Shown here piece after piece: positions 44,077 to 53,099 of a DNA stretch of 64,000 bases. Under the pieces are notes generated by a model. It ran no database searches. It was not told where the DNA came from and saw only the letters and a program-made list of their open reading frames with translations. Source of the DNA: Lentisphaerota bacterium. GTDB lineage: Bacteria > Verrucomicrobiota > Lentisphaeria > Victivallales > Victivallaceae. Made by a program: the position numbers and the translations under genes. The number at the start of each line of letters is the position of its first letter. Position 1 is the first letter of the stretch. The stretch spans positions 1 through 64,000 of the forward strand of contig SUVY01000003.1 in the NCBI GenBank assembly GCA_015061775.1, given 5' to 3'.

Positions 44077-45445
44077 CGAAATATTTCTGTTCCATGAGGA
44101 TATTTTCGATGAGTTTGATCTGTGTTTCCATCAGTGATGCGGAGTAGATCGCGCGTTTTGCACCGATGCCTGATTTTTCCATGGCAAGACCGACGAGTTT
44201 GTTGGCGGCAAAGAGGTCGTCGAGACTCTCTCTCACATTGAATCTGCCCGGAGTGGTCGGCAGCGGAGGCCATCTCGAGTCAGAGACGTACGCACTGGTG
44301 ACCGCCTTCAGCGCGGCGTCGAGTTCCGGAGTCATTCCGGTAACTTTTCTCACGGCGCAGATTCCGTCATAGACCATGCGGCAGACGGGGTCGAAGATAA
44401 GCGAGTAGCTGGTGTTTGCCCAGGCTTTGTAGGTTCCGCCGTGCCATGCGGCACCGTTCTCGATGTTGTCGATAAGGTCGTTGGGAATGATCTCCTTGGC
44501 GGAAGCTATCACCTGAGACGGAGTTGAGAGTTCATAACCGATCTCTTTAGCCATATCCAGCAATGCCTTGAAGCGGACGATCGAGTCGGGCTCAGGCTCA
44601 AAGAAGCGCGCCTGATTGAACTGTTTGACGTAGAAGTATGCGCTTGAACCGATGTATTCAGCGTCTTCAGCATAAGGCATGATGAACTGTCCGGTCTGAG
44701 CCACGCGGGGCTGCCACTTGAGGAACATCTCTTTGAGTTCTTCGATGGCGACCGGAGTTTCACGGTATCCCTCGGTAGCACCCATGAGATACCAGAGCAT
44801 CGGGTTTGCCATGCAGTCGCTTCTGAAGACCATTTTGAGACCGTTGGGAGCGACGCTGGGATTGGTGAGATACTTGAGGTATTCGGGTTTGTCTTTGATG
44901 TACTCTTCGATTTTGAAGAGGTGGTTTTTGTTGCTGTGTCCCTGAACGTCATATTTGAGACCGGTAGCTTCGCGTATCTCGGGGAATGAGAGGAAGAAGC
45001 TGTCGGCATCCATAACAAGGTTTTTGTAACCGGCTTCTTTGTAGATCTCCGGAAGATAAGCTGCCCATCCGCATTCGGGGTTCCATCCGGTTTCGGGACG
45101 GACTCCGGTGTATTTCTCCCACGCGTCGAGACCGTGTTTCAGAGTATCGAGACCGATTTCCGGAGGAACGTTGGCGAGCATGACATGGATAAACGGAGAT
45201 GCGACCGCCTCGATTTTTCCCTGCTGAACGAGCGTTTTGAGCAGAGCGAGAACTTCCGGAGCCTCTTCCGCCATGACTTCAAGGGTTCTTCCGGACGCCT
45301 CGAACGCGACTTTATATTCTCCGTCGCGCACCATCTCGAAGAGGGGGCGGTAGCAGTTTTCGCATACCCATGCGCGGCGTTTGGGGTCGAGCTGCGAATA
45401 CTGGATATTCGCGTGCGGCATGAAAATAACTTGAGGTTTTGACAT
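44069..45445 (-). CDS. GH57-like / polysaccharide-deacetylase-fold protein
   Basis: VIFMPHANIQYSQL, VASPFIHVMLANVPPEIGLDTLKHGLDAWEKYTGVRPETGWNPECGWAAYLPEIYKEAGYKNLVMDADSFF. Confidence 0.7.
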   Translation of the reverse strand: MSKPQVIFMPHANIQYSQLDPKRRAWVCENCYRPLFEMVRDGEYKVAFEASGRTLEVMAEEAPEVLALLKTLVQQGKIEAVASPFIHVMLANVPPEIGLDTLKHGLDAWEKYTGVRPETGWNPECGWAAYLPEIYKEAGYKNLVMDADSFFLSFPEIREATGLKYDVQGHSNKNHLFKIEEYIKDKPEYLKYLTNPSVAPNGLKMVFRSDCMANPMLWYLMGATEGYRETPVAIEELKEMFLKWQPRVAQTGQFIMPYAEDAEYIGSSAYFYVKQFNQARFFEPEPDSIVRFKALLDMAKEIGYELSTPSQVIASAKEIIPNDLIDNIENGAAWHGGTYKAWANTSYSLIFDPVCRMVYDGICAVRKVTGMTPELDAALKAVTSAYVSDSRWPPLPTTPGRFNVRESLDDLFAANKLVGLAMEKSGIGAKRAIYSASLMETQIKLIENILMEQKYFGE

Positions 45446-45476
45446 ATTGTTCTCCTTATATATTGCAATAATTTTG

Positions 45477-45514
45477 AAAACCGGAACCGGAAAATCTATC
45501 CGGAACCGGTTTGT
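45477..45514. terminator. Hairpin between co-directional genes
   Basis: AAACCGGAACCGG aaaatctat CCGGAACCGGTTT; two CCGG/CCGG pairings separated by an internal AA/AA loop. Confidence 0.45.
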
Positions 45515-45540
45515 TTTATTTCTTGAAAATCAAGCGGATC

Positions 45541-46356
45541 TCAGAAACCGTATTTTTTCAGGAAAGCAAGACTGCGTTCCATTCCGTCTTTGACATCGCC
45601 TGTGAGCTCATATTCTATGAGCGCGGGGCCGTCATATTTCTTGACCGCGGCGGCGAGCAGATGCCAGTCGAGCCTTCCTTCTCCGCAGGCGGCGGGAGTG
45701 ACACCTCCGGGAACATCTCTGAAGTCTTTGAGGTGCATATACTTTACATCCTCAGCGAAGTCGGAATAGAATTTGACCGGGCATACCGCACCGACAGCAG
45801 CGAGGTTTGCCGGATCGTAACAGATAGCGACTCCTGTTTTGAGTATCTCCTGCCAGGTATCGACTCTGGTTGTCGGACTGCTGAAATGGACGAGCGCGCC
45901 GTTTTTGAGTTGGGCAACGCCTCCGTGAGTTTCGCAGCAGAGCAGGACGTTTTTGGTTTTTGCGTAATCGCAGACCTCTTTGAGAGCCTTCATCATGGTC
46001 TCGAATTTCTCTTCGATGACCACGCTGTCCGAGCTGAAACCGGCGAATATGCGCAGATATTTGACGCCGAGTTTGGAGCAGATGTTGATGACGGATTTAA
46101 CTCTTCCAACTTGAGCCGGAACATCATCAAGGGTGAAATCGTTTCCGGTACAGGCGCATTCAAGACGCACATTGTACTTGGCAAAGAGGGCTTTGACCTT
46201 ATCGATATCTTCGTCGGTGGACCACACCTGGAGGCGGTCACGTTCGTAACCGGCAATGGACAATTCGAGCAGATCGACACCGAGAGATGATGTGATTTCC
46301 AGCTGGCTTTCGAGAGTTTCTTCTCTGAGACCCCATGCAGCAAGACCAAGATCCAT
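45541..46356 (-). CDS. Sugar phosphate isomerase/epimerase (AP endonuclease 2 / TIM barrel family)
   Basis: MDLGLAAWGLREETLESQLEITSSLGVDLLELSI, CYDPANLAAVGA, YMHLKDFRDVPGGVTPAACGEGRLDWHLLAAAVKKYDGPALIEYEL. Likely internal start. Confidence 0.85.
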   Translation of the reverse strand: MDLGLAAWGLREETLESQLEITSSLGVDLLELSIAGYERDRLQVWSTDEDIDKVKALFAKYNVRLECACTGNDFTLDDVPAQVGRVKSVINICSKLGVKYLRIFAGFSSDSVVIEEKFETMMKALKEVCDYAKTKNVLLCCETHGGVAQLKNGALVHFSSPTTRVDTWQEILKTGVAICYDPANLAAVGAVCPVKFYSDFAEDVKYMHLKDFRDVPGGVTPAACGEGRLDWHLLAAAVKKYDGPALIEYELTGDVKDGMERSLAFLKKYGF

Positions 46357-46358
46357 AA

Positions 46359-47402
46359 TTACAGACTCCTCCAATCGAAGAGGATTTTGAAACACTCCAT
46401 CCCCTTCTTGTGTTGATATTCAAAAGCCTCTTTGGCTTTTCCGGCTTCCCAGACTTCAAAAGGCAGGTGACTGGTGTCGAATTTGCCTTCGCTGATCCAC
46501 TGAAGGATCTGCGGTTTGCAGCGCCATTTGAGGGCGCAGGTCATGGTGATGTAGGGGTTGCGGCAGAACCAATGATGGTAGTTGTCGAAGATGAGTTTTT
46601 CGGGATAATCGCCCTGGAGATGGATGTGACCGGGCTCATCGTCATCGCTCCAGCCTCCCTCTTTGAGCCACTCCCACAAAATTCCGGGAACGGCGGGATT
46701 TCCTGAGCACTCGATGATTTTGTCGGCTCTTTTTCCATTGGTTATCTCGAGCATCTTTTTCATTCCGGCGGCATCAGGAGTGATGACGTGATCGGCATAG
46801 AATTTTGCGATCGACTGGCGATAGGGGTGGGGTTCAACTGCGATGACGGTGGCGGAGGGGCACTTGATCTTCAATATCTGCATTGCGCTGATACCGACCA
46901 TTCCGGCGCCGAAGACCAGGATGTTGTCATTTTCGTGCAGGTCGAAACGTTCGATTCCTTTGAGCGGAACGCAGGCGAGATAGGCGAGCACTGCCTGCTC
47001 ATCGGTGACGTTGTCCGGAACTTTGCACAGGGGATCACCTGCGCCTCCGGCATTTTTTGCATCTTTATGACAGATGAGAGTGCCACCGCCCCAGGCGGCA
47101 CAGACGTCCATATAAGTACGGCACTCATTGATCATGACGCGGTCGCCTTTTTTGAATCCCTGAGCGTAGCTGCCCTCTTCGAGAACGATACCCATATTTT
47201 CATAACCGGGGACGAGAGGATACCAGCACTGTTCGGGGTGTTGAAGTCCGTGATAGGTCTTCATATCGGTTCCGGTACTGATCGCGCTCATAAAAGTCTT
47301 GCAGACGACGGTGTCGTCATTTCTCGGAGTCAGGGTGACTTCTCTGAAACTTGCTTCGTTTGGTCTTTCGATGACCGTTGCCAGAGTTTTGGTGAGTGAC
47401 AT
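46359..47402 (-). CDS. Zinc-binding alcohol/sorbitol-type dehydrogenase (MDR)
   Basis: AISTGTDMKTYHG, GYENMGIVLEEG, GDRVMINECRTYMDVCAAWGG, ILVFGAGMVGISAMQILKIK. Confidence 0.85.
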   Translation of the reverse strand: MSLTKTLATVIERPNEASFREVTLTPRNDDTVVCKTFMSAISTGTDMKTYHGLQHPEQCWYPLVPGYENMGIVLEEGSYAQGFKKGDRVMINECRTYMDVCAAWGGGTLICHKDAKNAGGAGDPLCKVPDNVTDEQAVLAYLACVPLKGIERFDLHENDNILVFGAGMVGISAMQILKIKCPSATVIAVEPHPYRQSIAKFYADHVITPDAAGMKKMLEITNGKRADKIIECSGNPAVPGILWEWLKEGGWSDDDEPGHIHLQGDYPEKLIFDNYHHWFCRNPYITMTCALKWRCKPQILQWISEGKFDTSHLPFEVWEAGKAKEAFEYQHKKGMECFKILFDWRSL

Positions 47403-47500
47403 TTTCTGATCCTCTTTTTGGGTTAAGGTATTATGGTTTTGATGTTACTATACAGCCTCAGACAGCTTTTTCAAGTCTTTTTGCAAAAATATATCGTTCT

Positions 47501-47543
47501 TGGTATGGTTTTATTTGACTTTTTTGCTATATGTGGTATGGTT
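47501..47543. promoter_or_regulatory. Two TGGTATGGTT direct repeats, 33 bp apart, in the divergent regulator/operon intergenic region
   Basis: TGGTATGGTT at 47501-47510 and 47534-47543. The second overlaps a plausible -10 (TTGACT at 47515, 16 bp, TATGGT). Confidence 0.5.
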
Positions 47544-47574
47544 ATATTGATGACAAACAGGAAAACTGGCTTTT

Positions 47575-48627
47575 ATGGAAAACAAACAGAGCGACATAAT
47601 ATCGGTTATCAGTCAGCGTATTGCCGATGGAACATATACAGGAAAGCTTCCGAAGAGCTCGGAACTTGCCGCTGAGTTCAGCGTGAATATAAAGACGGTG
47701 AACAAAGCACTTTTGCGTATGGCGAAACGCGGAGTGGTCGTCCGCAAGCGTCATGTCGGAACGATCGTGGTAAAGCAGGAGGCAAGTGAGAATAGCGTTC
47801 CCCGCATGATCGAGGTTCTCTATGAGGGATTTACCGCGATATTTTCGCATCCGTTCTGGGGAGATATCTGGGACGGAATGGTGATTGAGCTTGCCAGACT
47901 GAACTGCCGCCCTGTGCTGAATATGCTCAATTCTGATCCGGAAACAGGTCTGCTCAACACCGACGACATCCACCTGATGCCTGATACGGCAAAGATAATT
48001 TTGGGAATAAGCGAGCAGCGTCTTTTCAATAAACTCAAAGAGATGGAAGTTCCTTATATAGTATGCGAGCAGGTCGATGATCCGGAAACTCCGCAAATCG
48101 TCTTTGATATGCAGCAGGCGATAGCCGACGCAGTGAATTACCTTTTTGACTGCGGCTGCCGCAGGATAGCTTTTGTCGGACTTACCGGAAGTCTGGTCGA
48201 TCCGGGGCATGTCCAGAAATACCGCCACTTTATCCGCGCGCTGCAGCGTTACTGTAAAATAGATCCTGCCCTTATCGCCGACACCCGTCCGCTTGCCGGA
48301 GCGGGCGCAGGAGCGATGCGTAAAATCCTTGATCGCACAACTTGTGATGCGGTATTTGCGGCATACGACCACCAGCTTCCTGATATATACGCGGTGCTTG
48401 ACGAGTACGGTTTGGCGGATATTCCGGTGATCGGATGCGACGGTCTTGCGATATCAGGAGTGCCTGAGACGCGTTACGCAGTAGTTTCTCCCCGCCGCAG
48501 ATGCGGAGTCATGCTTGCTTCCGGAATAGTCGATATGCTCGACGGGAAATATATTCCGCGCCAACAGGTGCTAACTTCGCGTTTTGCGCGTATGCCTGTC
48601 AGTTTTTCGGATCAAGAATATCTCTGA
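47575..48627 (+). CDS. GntR-type HTH regulator with LacI/periplasmic-binding-like sensor domain
   Basis: ISQRIADGTYTGKLPKSSELAAEFSVNIKTVNKALLRMAKRGVVVRKRHVGTIV, then LacI-like effector domain (CDAVFAAYDHQLPDIYAVLDEYGLADIPVIGCDG). Confidence 0.88.
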   Translation: MENKQSDIISVISQRIADGTYTGKLPKSSELAAEFSVNIKTVNKALLRMAKRGVVVRKRHVGTIVVKQEASENSVPRMIEVLYEGFTAIFSHPFWGDIWDGMVIELARLNCRPVLNMLNSDPETGLLNTDDIHLMPDTAKIILGISEQRLFNKLKEMEVPYIVCEQVDDPETPQIVFDMQQAIADAVNYLFDCGCRRIAFVGLTGSLVDPGHVQKYRHFIRALQRYCKIDPALIADTRPLAGAGAGAMRKILDRTTCDAVFAAYDHQLPDIYAVLDEYGLADIPVIGCDGLAISGVPETRYAVVSPRRRCGVMLASGIVDMLDGKYIPRQQVLTSRFARMPVSFSDQEYL

Positions 48628-49516
48628 GCGCATCTCCGAGGATATTGAGAGCGAGCACGAGTATAAAGAGGAATCCTGTTGCTGCGGCAAGTTCCCACCA
48701 GATGCCGCGCCAGAGCTGCTCCTGCCCGTCAGAGATCATGACGCCCCAGCTCGGAGCGTTCTGGACTCCGAATCCGAGATAACTGACAATGACTTCGAGC
48801 ATAACCGCTCCTGCGAAAGTCAAAGTAAAGTAAATGATAACGAGGTGCATTACGTTGGGCAGGATGTGTCTTTTTATGATGGTAAAGGAGTTTGTTCCGG
48901 CTACCTTTGCTGCTTCGACGTAAGGCATTTTTTTGAGTTTCATGGTTTCAGCTCTTACTGTTCGGCAGAGCGTGACCCAACCGGTCAAGCCGATGGCGCA
49001 GTAAACGGCGAGAGTACCCGGTTCGACCCGGAGGATAAAGGCTGCAGTTTTGACCGCTCCGAGCAGGGCAGGGGAGAGGAAATCCCTCGAGACAAGAAGA
49101 GCGAGCGCAAGGATGAAGAGCAGACTTGGCATCGAAGCGAAAGTGCTGTATATCCAGACGACTATATCGTCGGTTTTACCTCCGAAAAAACCTGCGGCTG
49201 CACCGAGCGATACGCCGATAAAGACGGATATGATTCCCGAGACCAGCCCGACTTTAAGCGCGGTCGAACTTGCCGCGGCGGCTCTGAGGAGGACATCTCT
49301 GCCCTGATAATCCGTTCCGAGCAAGTGTGAGGACGATGGAGCCTGATACACCGCATCAGATACGGCGAGGTGAGGCGCGATCGTATGGTTTGCTTCAGCT
49401 GCAGCCGTCCATATTTCAAAGCCGACGGCACAAATGAAATACAGCAGGATGACGCAGCCGGATATGACCGCCTGTTTGTTTGAAAAGAAACGCTTTGCGA
49501 CCCCGGCGTAAGCCAT
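48599..49516 (-). CDS. ABC transporter permease, OppC/DppC type
   Basis: HLLGTDYQGRDVLLRAAAASSTALKVGLVSGIISVFIGVSLGAAAGFFGG, ARAET-like TVRAETMKLKKMPYVEAAKVAGTNSFTIIKRHILPNVMH. Confidence 0.9.
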   Translation of the reverse strand: MAYAGVAKRFFSNKQAVISGCVILLYFICAVGFEIWTAAAEANHTIAPHLAVSDAVYQAPSSSHLLGTDYQGRDVLLRAAAASSTALKVGLVSGIISVFIGVSLGAAAGFFGGKTDDIVVWIYSTFASMPSLLFILALALLVSRDFLSPALLGAVKTAAFILRVEPGTLAVYCAIGLTGWVTLCRTVRAETMKLKKMPYVEAAKVAGTNSFTIIKRHILPNVMHLVIIYFTLTFAGAVMLEVIVSYLGFGVQNAPSWGVMISDGQEQLWRGIWWELAAATGFLFILVLALNILGDALRDILDPKN

Positions 49517-51372
49517 TACTTAGCTCCGTTGTGTTTTTTGAGCAGGACTTGCAGGAGCGCGATGTCGGACGGAGTCACTCCGTCTATCCTTGAAGCTGCT
49601 CCAAGTGTGGCAGGACGCCGTTTGATAAGCTTCTGTTTGGACTCATTGCTCAGACCGGATATATCTGTGTAATCAAAATCTTCCGGAATAACGGTGTTTT
49701 CAAGTTTTGCAAGGCGGGATATCTGCAGGGTTTCGCGCTGTAAATATCCGTCGTAGTGAGCCTGTATGAGCAGTTCTGCTTTGACAGGCTCCGCGGCAGC
49801 GGCAAATTCCGGAAGCAGCTCTTCCGGAAACGGAAGTTTGATATCATCCAGATCGTCCGGAGTAAGCTGATTTAACCAGGTCATAAGCGGTTTGCCCTGA
49901 TGTTTTCTGGTGCGGCAGAAGTCGAGCAGTTCATCGAGAGACTGCTTCTTTTTGCAGAACGCCTGATATTTGTTTTCCGGAAGTATTCCGGCATCATACC
50001 CCCATTGACAGAGTCTGAGGTCGGCGTTGTCCTGGCGCAGCGAGAGGCGGTATTCAGCTCTGCTGGTGAAGAGACGGTAAGGTTCAACGATCTCTTTTGC
50101 GGCAAGATCATCGAGCATGACTCCGATATAGCAAGAGTCTCTTCCGGGATACACGGGGTCTTTCCCTGCGGCGAATCTGGCAGCGTTCAAGCCGGCGATA
50201 AGTCCCTGACCTGCGGCCTCTTCGTAACCGCTGGTGCCGTTTATCTGACCTGCGGTAAAGAGGTTTGCATAATACTTGTTCTGCATGGTGACGCTGATTT
50301 GCTCCGGAGGAATAAAATCATATTCGATCGCATAAGCGTAGCGGGTGATGACCGCATTTTCGAGTCCGGGCAGGGAGTGCACCATTTTTTTCTGGACTTC
50401 GACCGGAAGGCTTGAAGAGAAACCGTTGATGTAATACTCTCCGGTTTGAGCTCCTTCTGGTTCGAGAAAGAGCAGGTGATAAGGATGCTGCGGAAAGCGG
50501 ATGATCTTATCCTCAAAGCTGGGACAATATCTTGTTCCTGTTCCTTTGATGACACCGCTGTACATGGGCGAGAGATGGATGTTTTCTTTCACCACATCGC
50601 GTGTTTTGTCTGTGCTGTGGATCATAAAGCACGGAAGATCATGCCTGACCGCTTCGACCAGATTGGGACGCATTGATTTATCCCAGAAGGAAAACTCTTC
50701 GACTCCGGGTTCGGAGTCCTGAAGCCGCATGACCGAGAAATCCATGCTTTTGGCGAGGACTCTCGGAGGAGTTCCTGTTTTGAGTCTGCCGAGTTTGAGG
50801 CCGAGCTGACCGCTGAGAGCATCTGACAGATGGGATGCAGGCAGGTCTCCAGCTCTGCCTCCCGGAAAGTTCAACATTCCGTAGTGGAGCAGACCGTTGA
50901 GAAAAGTTCCGGTGGTGAGAACGACGGTGCGTCCAAACAGCTGGTCTCCGAACTGATTGGTGACCCCCTTTATCACCTTGTTTTCGACGATAAAAGAGGT
51001 TACTTCACATTGGAGAATGTCGATATTTTCGCTCTCTTCGAGCAGCAGTTTCATGCTTTTCTGATAAGCGACCTTATCGCATTGGGCTCTCGGAGACCAC
51101 ACCGCCGGACCTTTGGTACGGTTGAGCAGTCTGAACTGTATGGAGGCAGCTTCAGTAACCATTCCCTGAGCACCGCCGAGGGCATCGATTTCGCGGACGA
51201 CCTGACCTTTTGCAATACCTCCAATGGCGGGATTGCAGCTCATCTGGGCAATATGGTCGGCGTTGATGGTGGTGAGAAGGACGCTTGCACCGTACCTTGC
51301 GGCGGCGAGAGCGGCTTCACAGCCAGCATGACCGGCACCGACCACGATCACATCGTAAACTTTCTGGGACAT
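49516..51372 (-). CDS. mnmG: tRNA uridine-5-carboxymethylaminomethyl modification enzyme
   Basis: DVIVVGAGHAGCEAALAAARYG, MSCNPAIGGIAKGQVVREIDALGG, GRLKTGTPPR, AGQINGTSGYEEAAGQGLIAGLNAA. Confidence 0.97.
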   Translation of the reverse strand: MSQKVYDVIVVGAGHAGCEAALAAARYGASVLLTTINADHIAQMSCNPAIGGIAKGQVVREIDALGGAQGMVTEAASIQFRLLNRTKGPAVWSPRAQCDKVAYQKSMKLLLEESENIDILQCEVTSFIVENKVIKGVTNQFGDQLFGRTVVLTTGTFLNGLLHYGMLNFPGGRAGDLPASHLSDALSGQLGLKLGRLKTGTPPRVLAKSMDFSVMRLQDSEPGVEEFSFWDKSMRPNLVEAVRHDLPCFMIHSTDKTRDVVKENIHLSPMYSGVIKGTGTRYCPSFEDKIIRFPQHPYHLLFLEPEGAQTGEYYINGFSSSLPVEVQKKMVHSLPGLENAVITRYAYAIEYDFIPPEQISVTMQNKYYANLFTAGQINGTSGYEEAAGQGLIAGLNAARFAAGKDPVYPGRDSCYIGVMLDDLAAKEIVEPYRLFTSRAEYRLSLRQDNADLRLCQWGYDAGILPENKYQAFCKKKQSLDELLDFCRTRKHQGKPLMTWLNQLTPDDLDDIKLPFPEELLPEFAAAAEPVKAELLIQAHYDGYLQRETLQISRLAKLENTVIPEDFDYTDISGLSNESKQKLIKRRPATLGAASRIDGVTPSDIALLQVLLKKHNGAK

Positions 51373-51399
51373 CAGGGATACTCCAAACCGTAAGAGCGG

Positions 51400-52494
51400 T
51401 TATTTTTCCATTTTGAGGAAAGCTTCGATAAAGTCGTCGAGATCACCGTCGAGGACACCGGCAGTATCGCTGGTTTCGATTTCAGTGCGCAGGTCTTTCA
51501 CCATCTGATAGGGATGCAGAACGTAGCTGCGGATCTGACTTCCCCAGCCGTTTTCAGCCTGCTCTCCGCGGATGGCATCGGCGGCATCCTTGCGTTTTGC
51601 CATTTCGAGCTCATAGAGTTTAGCTTTCAGCATTTTCATTGCGGTTTCGCGGTTCTTGTGCTGGGAGCGTTCATTCTGACAGCAGACAACGATTCCGGTT
51701 GGCAGGTGGGTGATGCGGACTGCGCTGTCGGTGGTGTTGACGTGCTGACCGCCTGCGCCGCTTGAGCGATAGGTATCGATGCGCAGAGTGCTCTCATCGA
51801 TTTCGATATCGATATCGTCATCGAGCTCCGGGAAGACTTCGACTGAGCAGAAGCTGGTGTGGCGTCTTGCGTTGCTGTCAAAGGGAGAGATACGGACGAG
51901 ACGATGAACTCCGCGCTCAGCTTTGAAGTAGCCGTAGGCGAAGTCTCCGGTGACGTGGAGCGTAGCACTTTTGATACCTGCTTCTTCACCTGACTGCAGG
52001 TCGATGATCTCATCTTTCCAGCCTCTGCGCTCGAAGAAACGGCGGTACATACGGAAGAGCATACTTGCCCAGTCGCATGACTCCGTTCCGCCCGCGCCTG
52101 CGTGGATGGAAAAATAGAAGTTGTTCTTGTCAAATTTTCCGGACAGGAAGCTCATGATTTCGAGCTTATCCATTGCTTTTTTCAGGCGGCGGAAATCGAT
52201 TTCACATTCGGCGACGAATTCTTCGTCTTCCGCAGCGAGTTCGAGAGCGGCGTCATAGTCATCGATGTTCTTTTCGAGCTGGCGGAAAGGTTCGATGATA
52301 TTGCGGACACTTGACATCTCAGCAACTGTTGCCTGAGCAGACTCTTTGTCGTTCCAGAAGTCAGGAGCGGACATGGTGGTCTCTATTTCGGCGCGTTTAG
52401 CTTCGAGTTCTTCTATTTTAAGAAAACCGTAAAGGTGGGCGATTTTCTGTCGCAATTCGCCTTTGCCCTGCTGAAGTTCGTCGAGAGTCATCAT
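51400..52494 (-). CDS. prfB: Peptide chain release factor 2
   Basis: VRISPFDSNARRHTSF (SPF anticodon-like motif of RF2), YRSSGAGGQHVNTTDSAVRITHLPTGIVV (GGQ). Confidence 0.96.
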   Translation of the reverse strand: MMTLDELQQGKGELRQKIAHLYGFLKIEELEAKRAEIETTMSAPDFWNDKESAQATVAEMSSVRNIIEPFRQLEKNIDDYDAALELAAEDEEFVAECEIDFRRLKKAMDKLEIMSFLSGKFDKNNFYFSIHAGAGGTESCDWASMLFRMYRRFFERRGWKDEIIDLQSGEEAGIKSATLHVTGDFAYGYFKAERGVHRLVRISPFDSNARRHTSFCSVEVFPELDDDIDIEIDESTLRIDTYRSSGAGGQHVNTTDSAVRITHLPTGIVVCCQNERSQHKNRETAMKMLKAKLYELEMAKRKDAADAIRGEQAENGWGSQIRSYVLHPYQMVKDLRTEIETSDTAGVLDGDLDDFIEAFLKMEK

Positions 52495-52498
52495 GATA

Positions 52499-53077
52499 TT
52501 ACCTCAGCTTCCACATATCGTCCAGGAGGTGCTGGATATCGCCGAGACAGCTTCCGCAGGCGCCTCCGGCTTTGCAGTATGAGGTGACTTCTTCAGCTTT
52601 ACGGAGATTGTTTTCGCGTGCGACCTTGAGGATCTTGATATCAGTTATACCGAAGCAGCGGCAGACGATCCTGCCTTCGTGTTCATCTTCGTTTTCAAAC
52701 GGATTGGGCTCGCCTTTGTAGTTGGCGATAGCGGCTGCGAGGGCCTCCATTCCCATAACCGAGCAGTGCATTTTTGCTTCAGGAAGGGTTCCGAGAACGT
52801 CAACGATATCCTGATTGGTGACTTTAGCAGCCTCTTCGAGAGTCATGCCTTTGATGAGTTCGGTGAGCGCGGAACTTGAAGCGATCGCGCTGGCGCATCC
52901 GAAGGTACGGAATTTCGCATCAGAGATCCTGCCGTTTTCATCGAGTTTGAAAGTAAGTTTCAACGCATCTCCGCAGGCGGCGTTGCCGACTTCTGCGACG
53001 CCGTCGGGATTGGCGATTTCACCCACGTTGCGCGGGTTCATAAAGTGATCCATCACTTTATCGGTGTAATTCCACAT
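52499..53077 (-). CDS. NifU-like Fe-S scaffold with C-terminal BFD-like [2Fe-2S] domain
   Basis: MDHFMNPRNVGEIANPDGVAEVGNAACGDALKLTFKLDENGRISDAKFRTFGCASAIASSS; IVCRCFGITDIKILKVARENN...SYCKAGGACGSC. Confidence 0.9.
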   Translation of the reverse strand: MWNYTDKVMDHFMNPRNVGEIANPDGVAEVGNAACGDALKLTFKLDENGRISDAKFRTFGCASAIASSSALTELIKGMTLEEAAKVTNQDIVDVLGTLPEAKMHCSVMGMEALAAAIANYKGEPNPFENEDEHEGRIVCRCFGITDIKILKVARENNLRKAEEVTSYCKAGGACGSCLGDIQHLLDDMWKLR

Positions 53078-53099
53078 ATACAGCTCCTTGATTGAAAGG

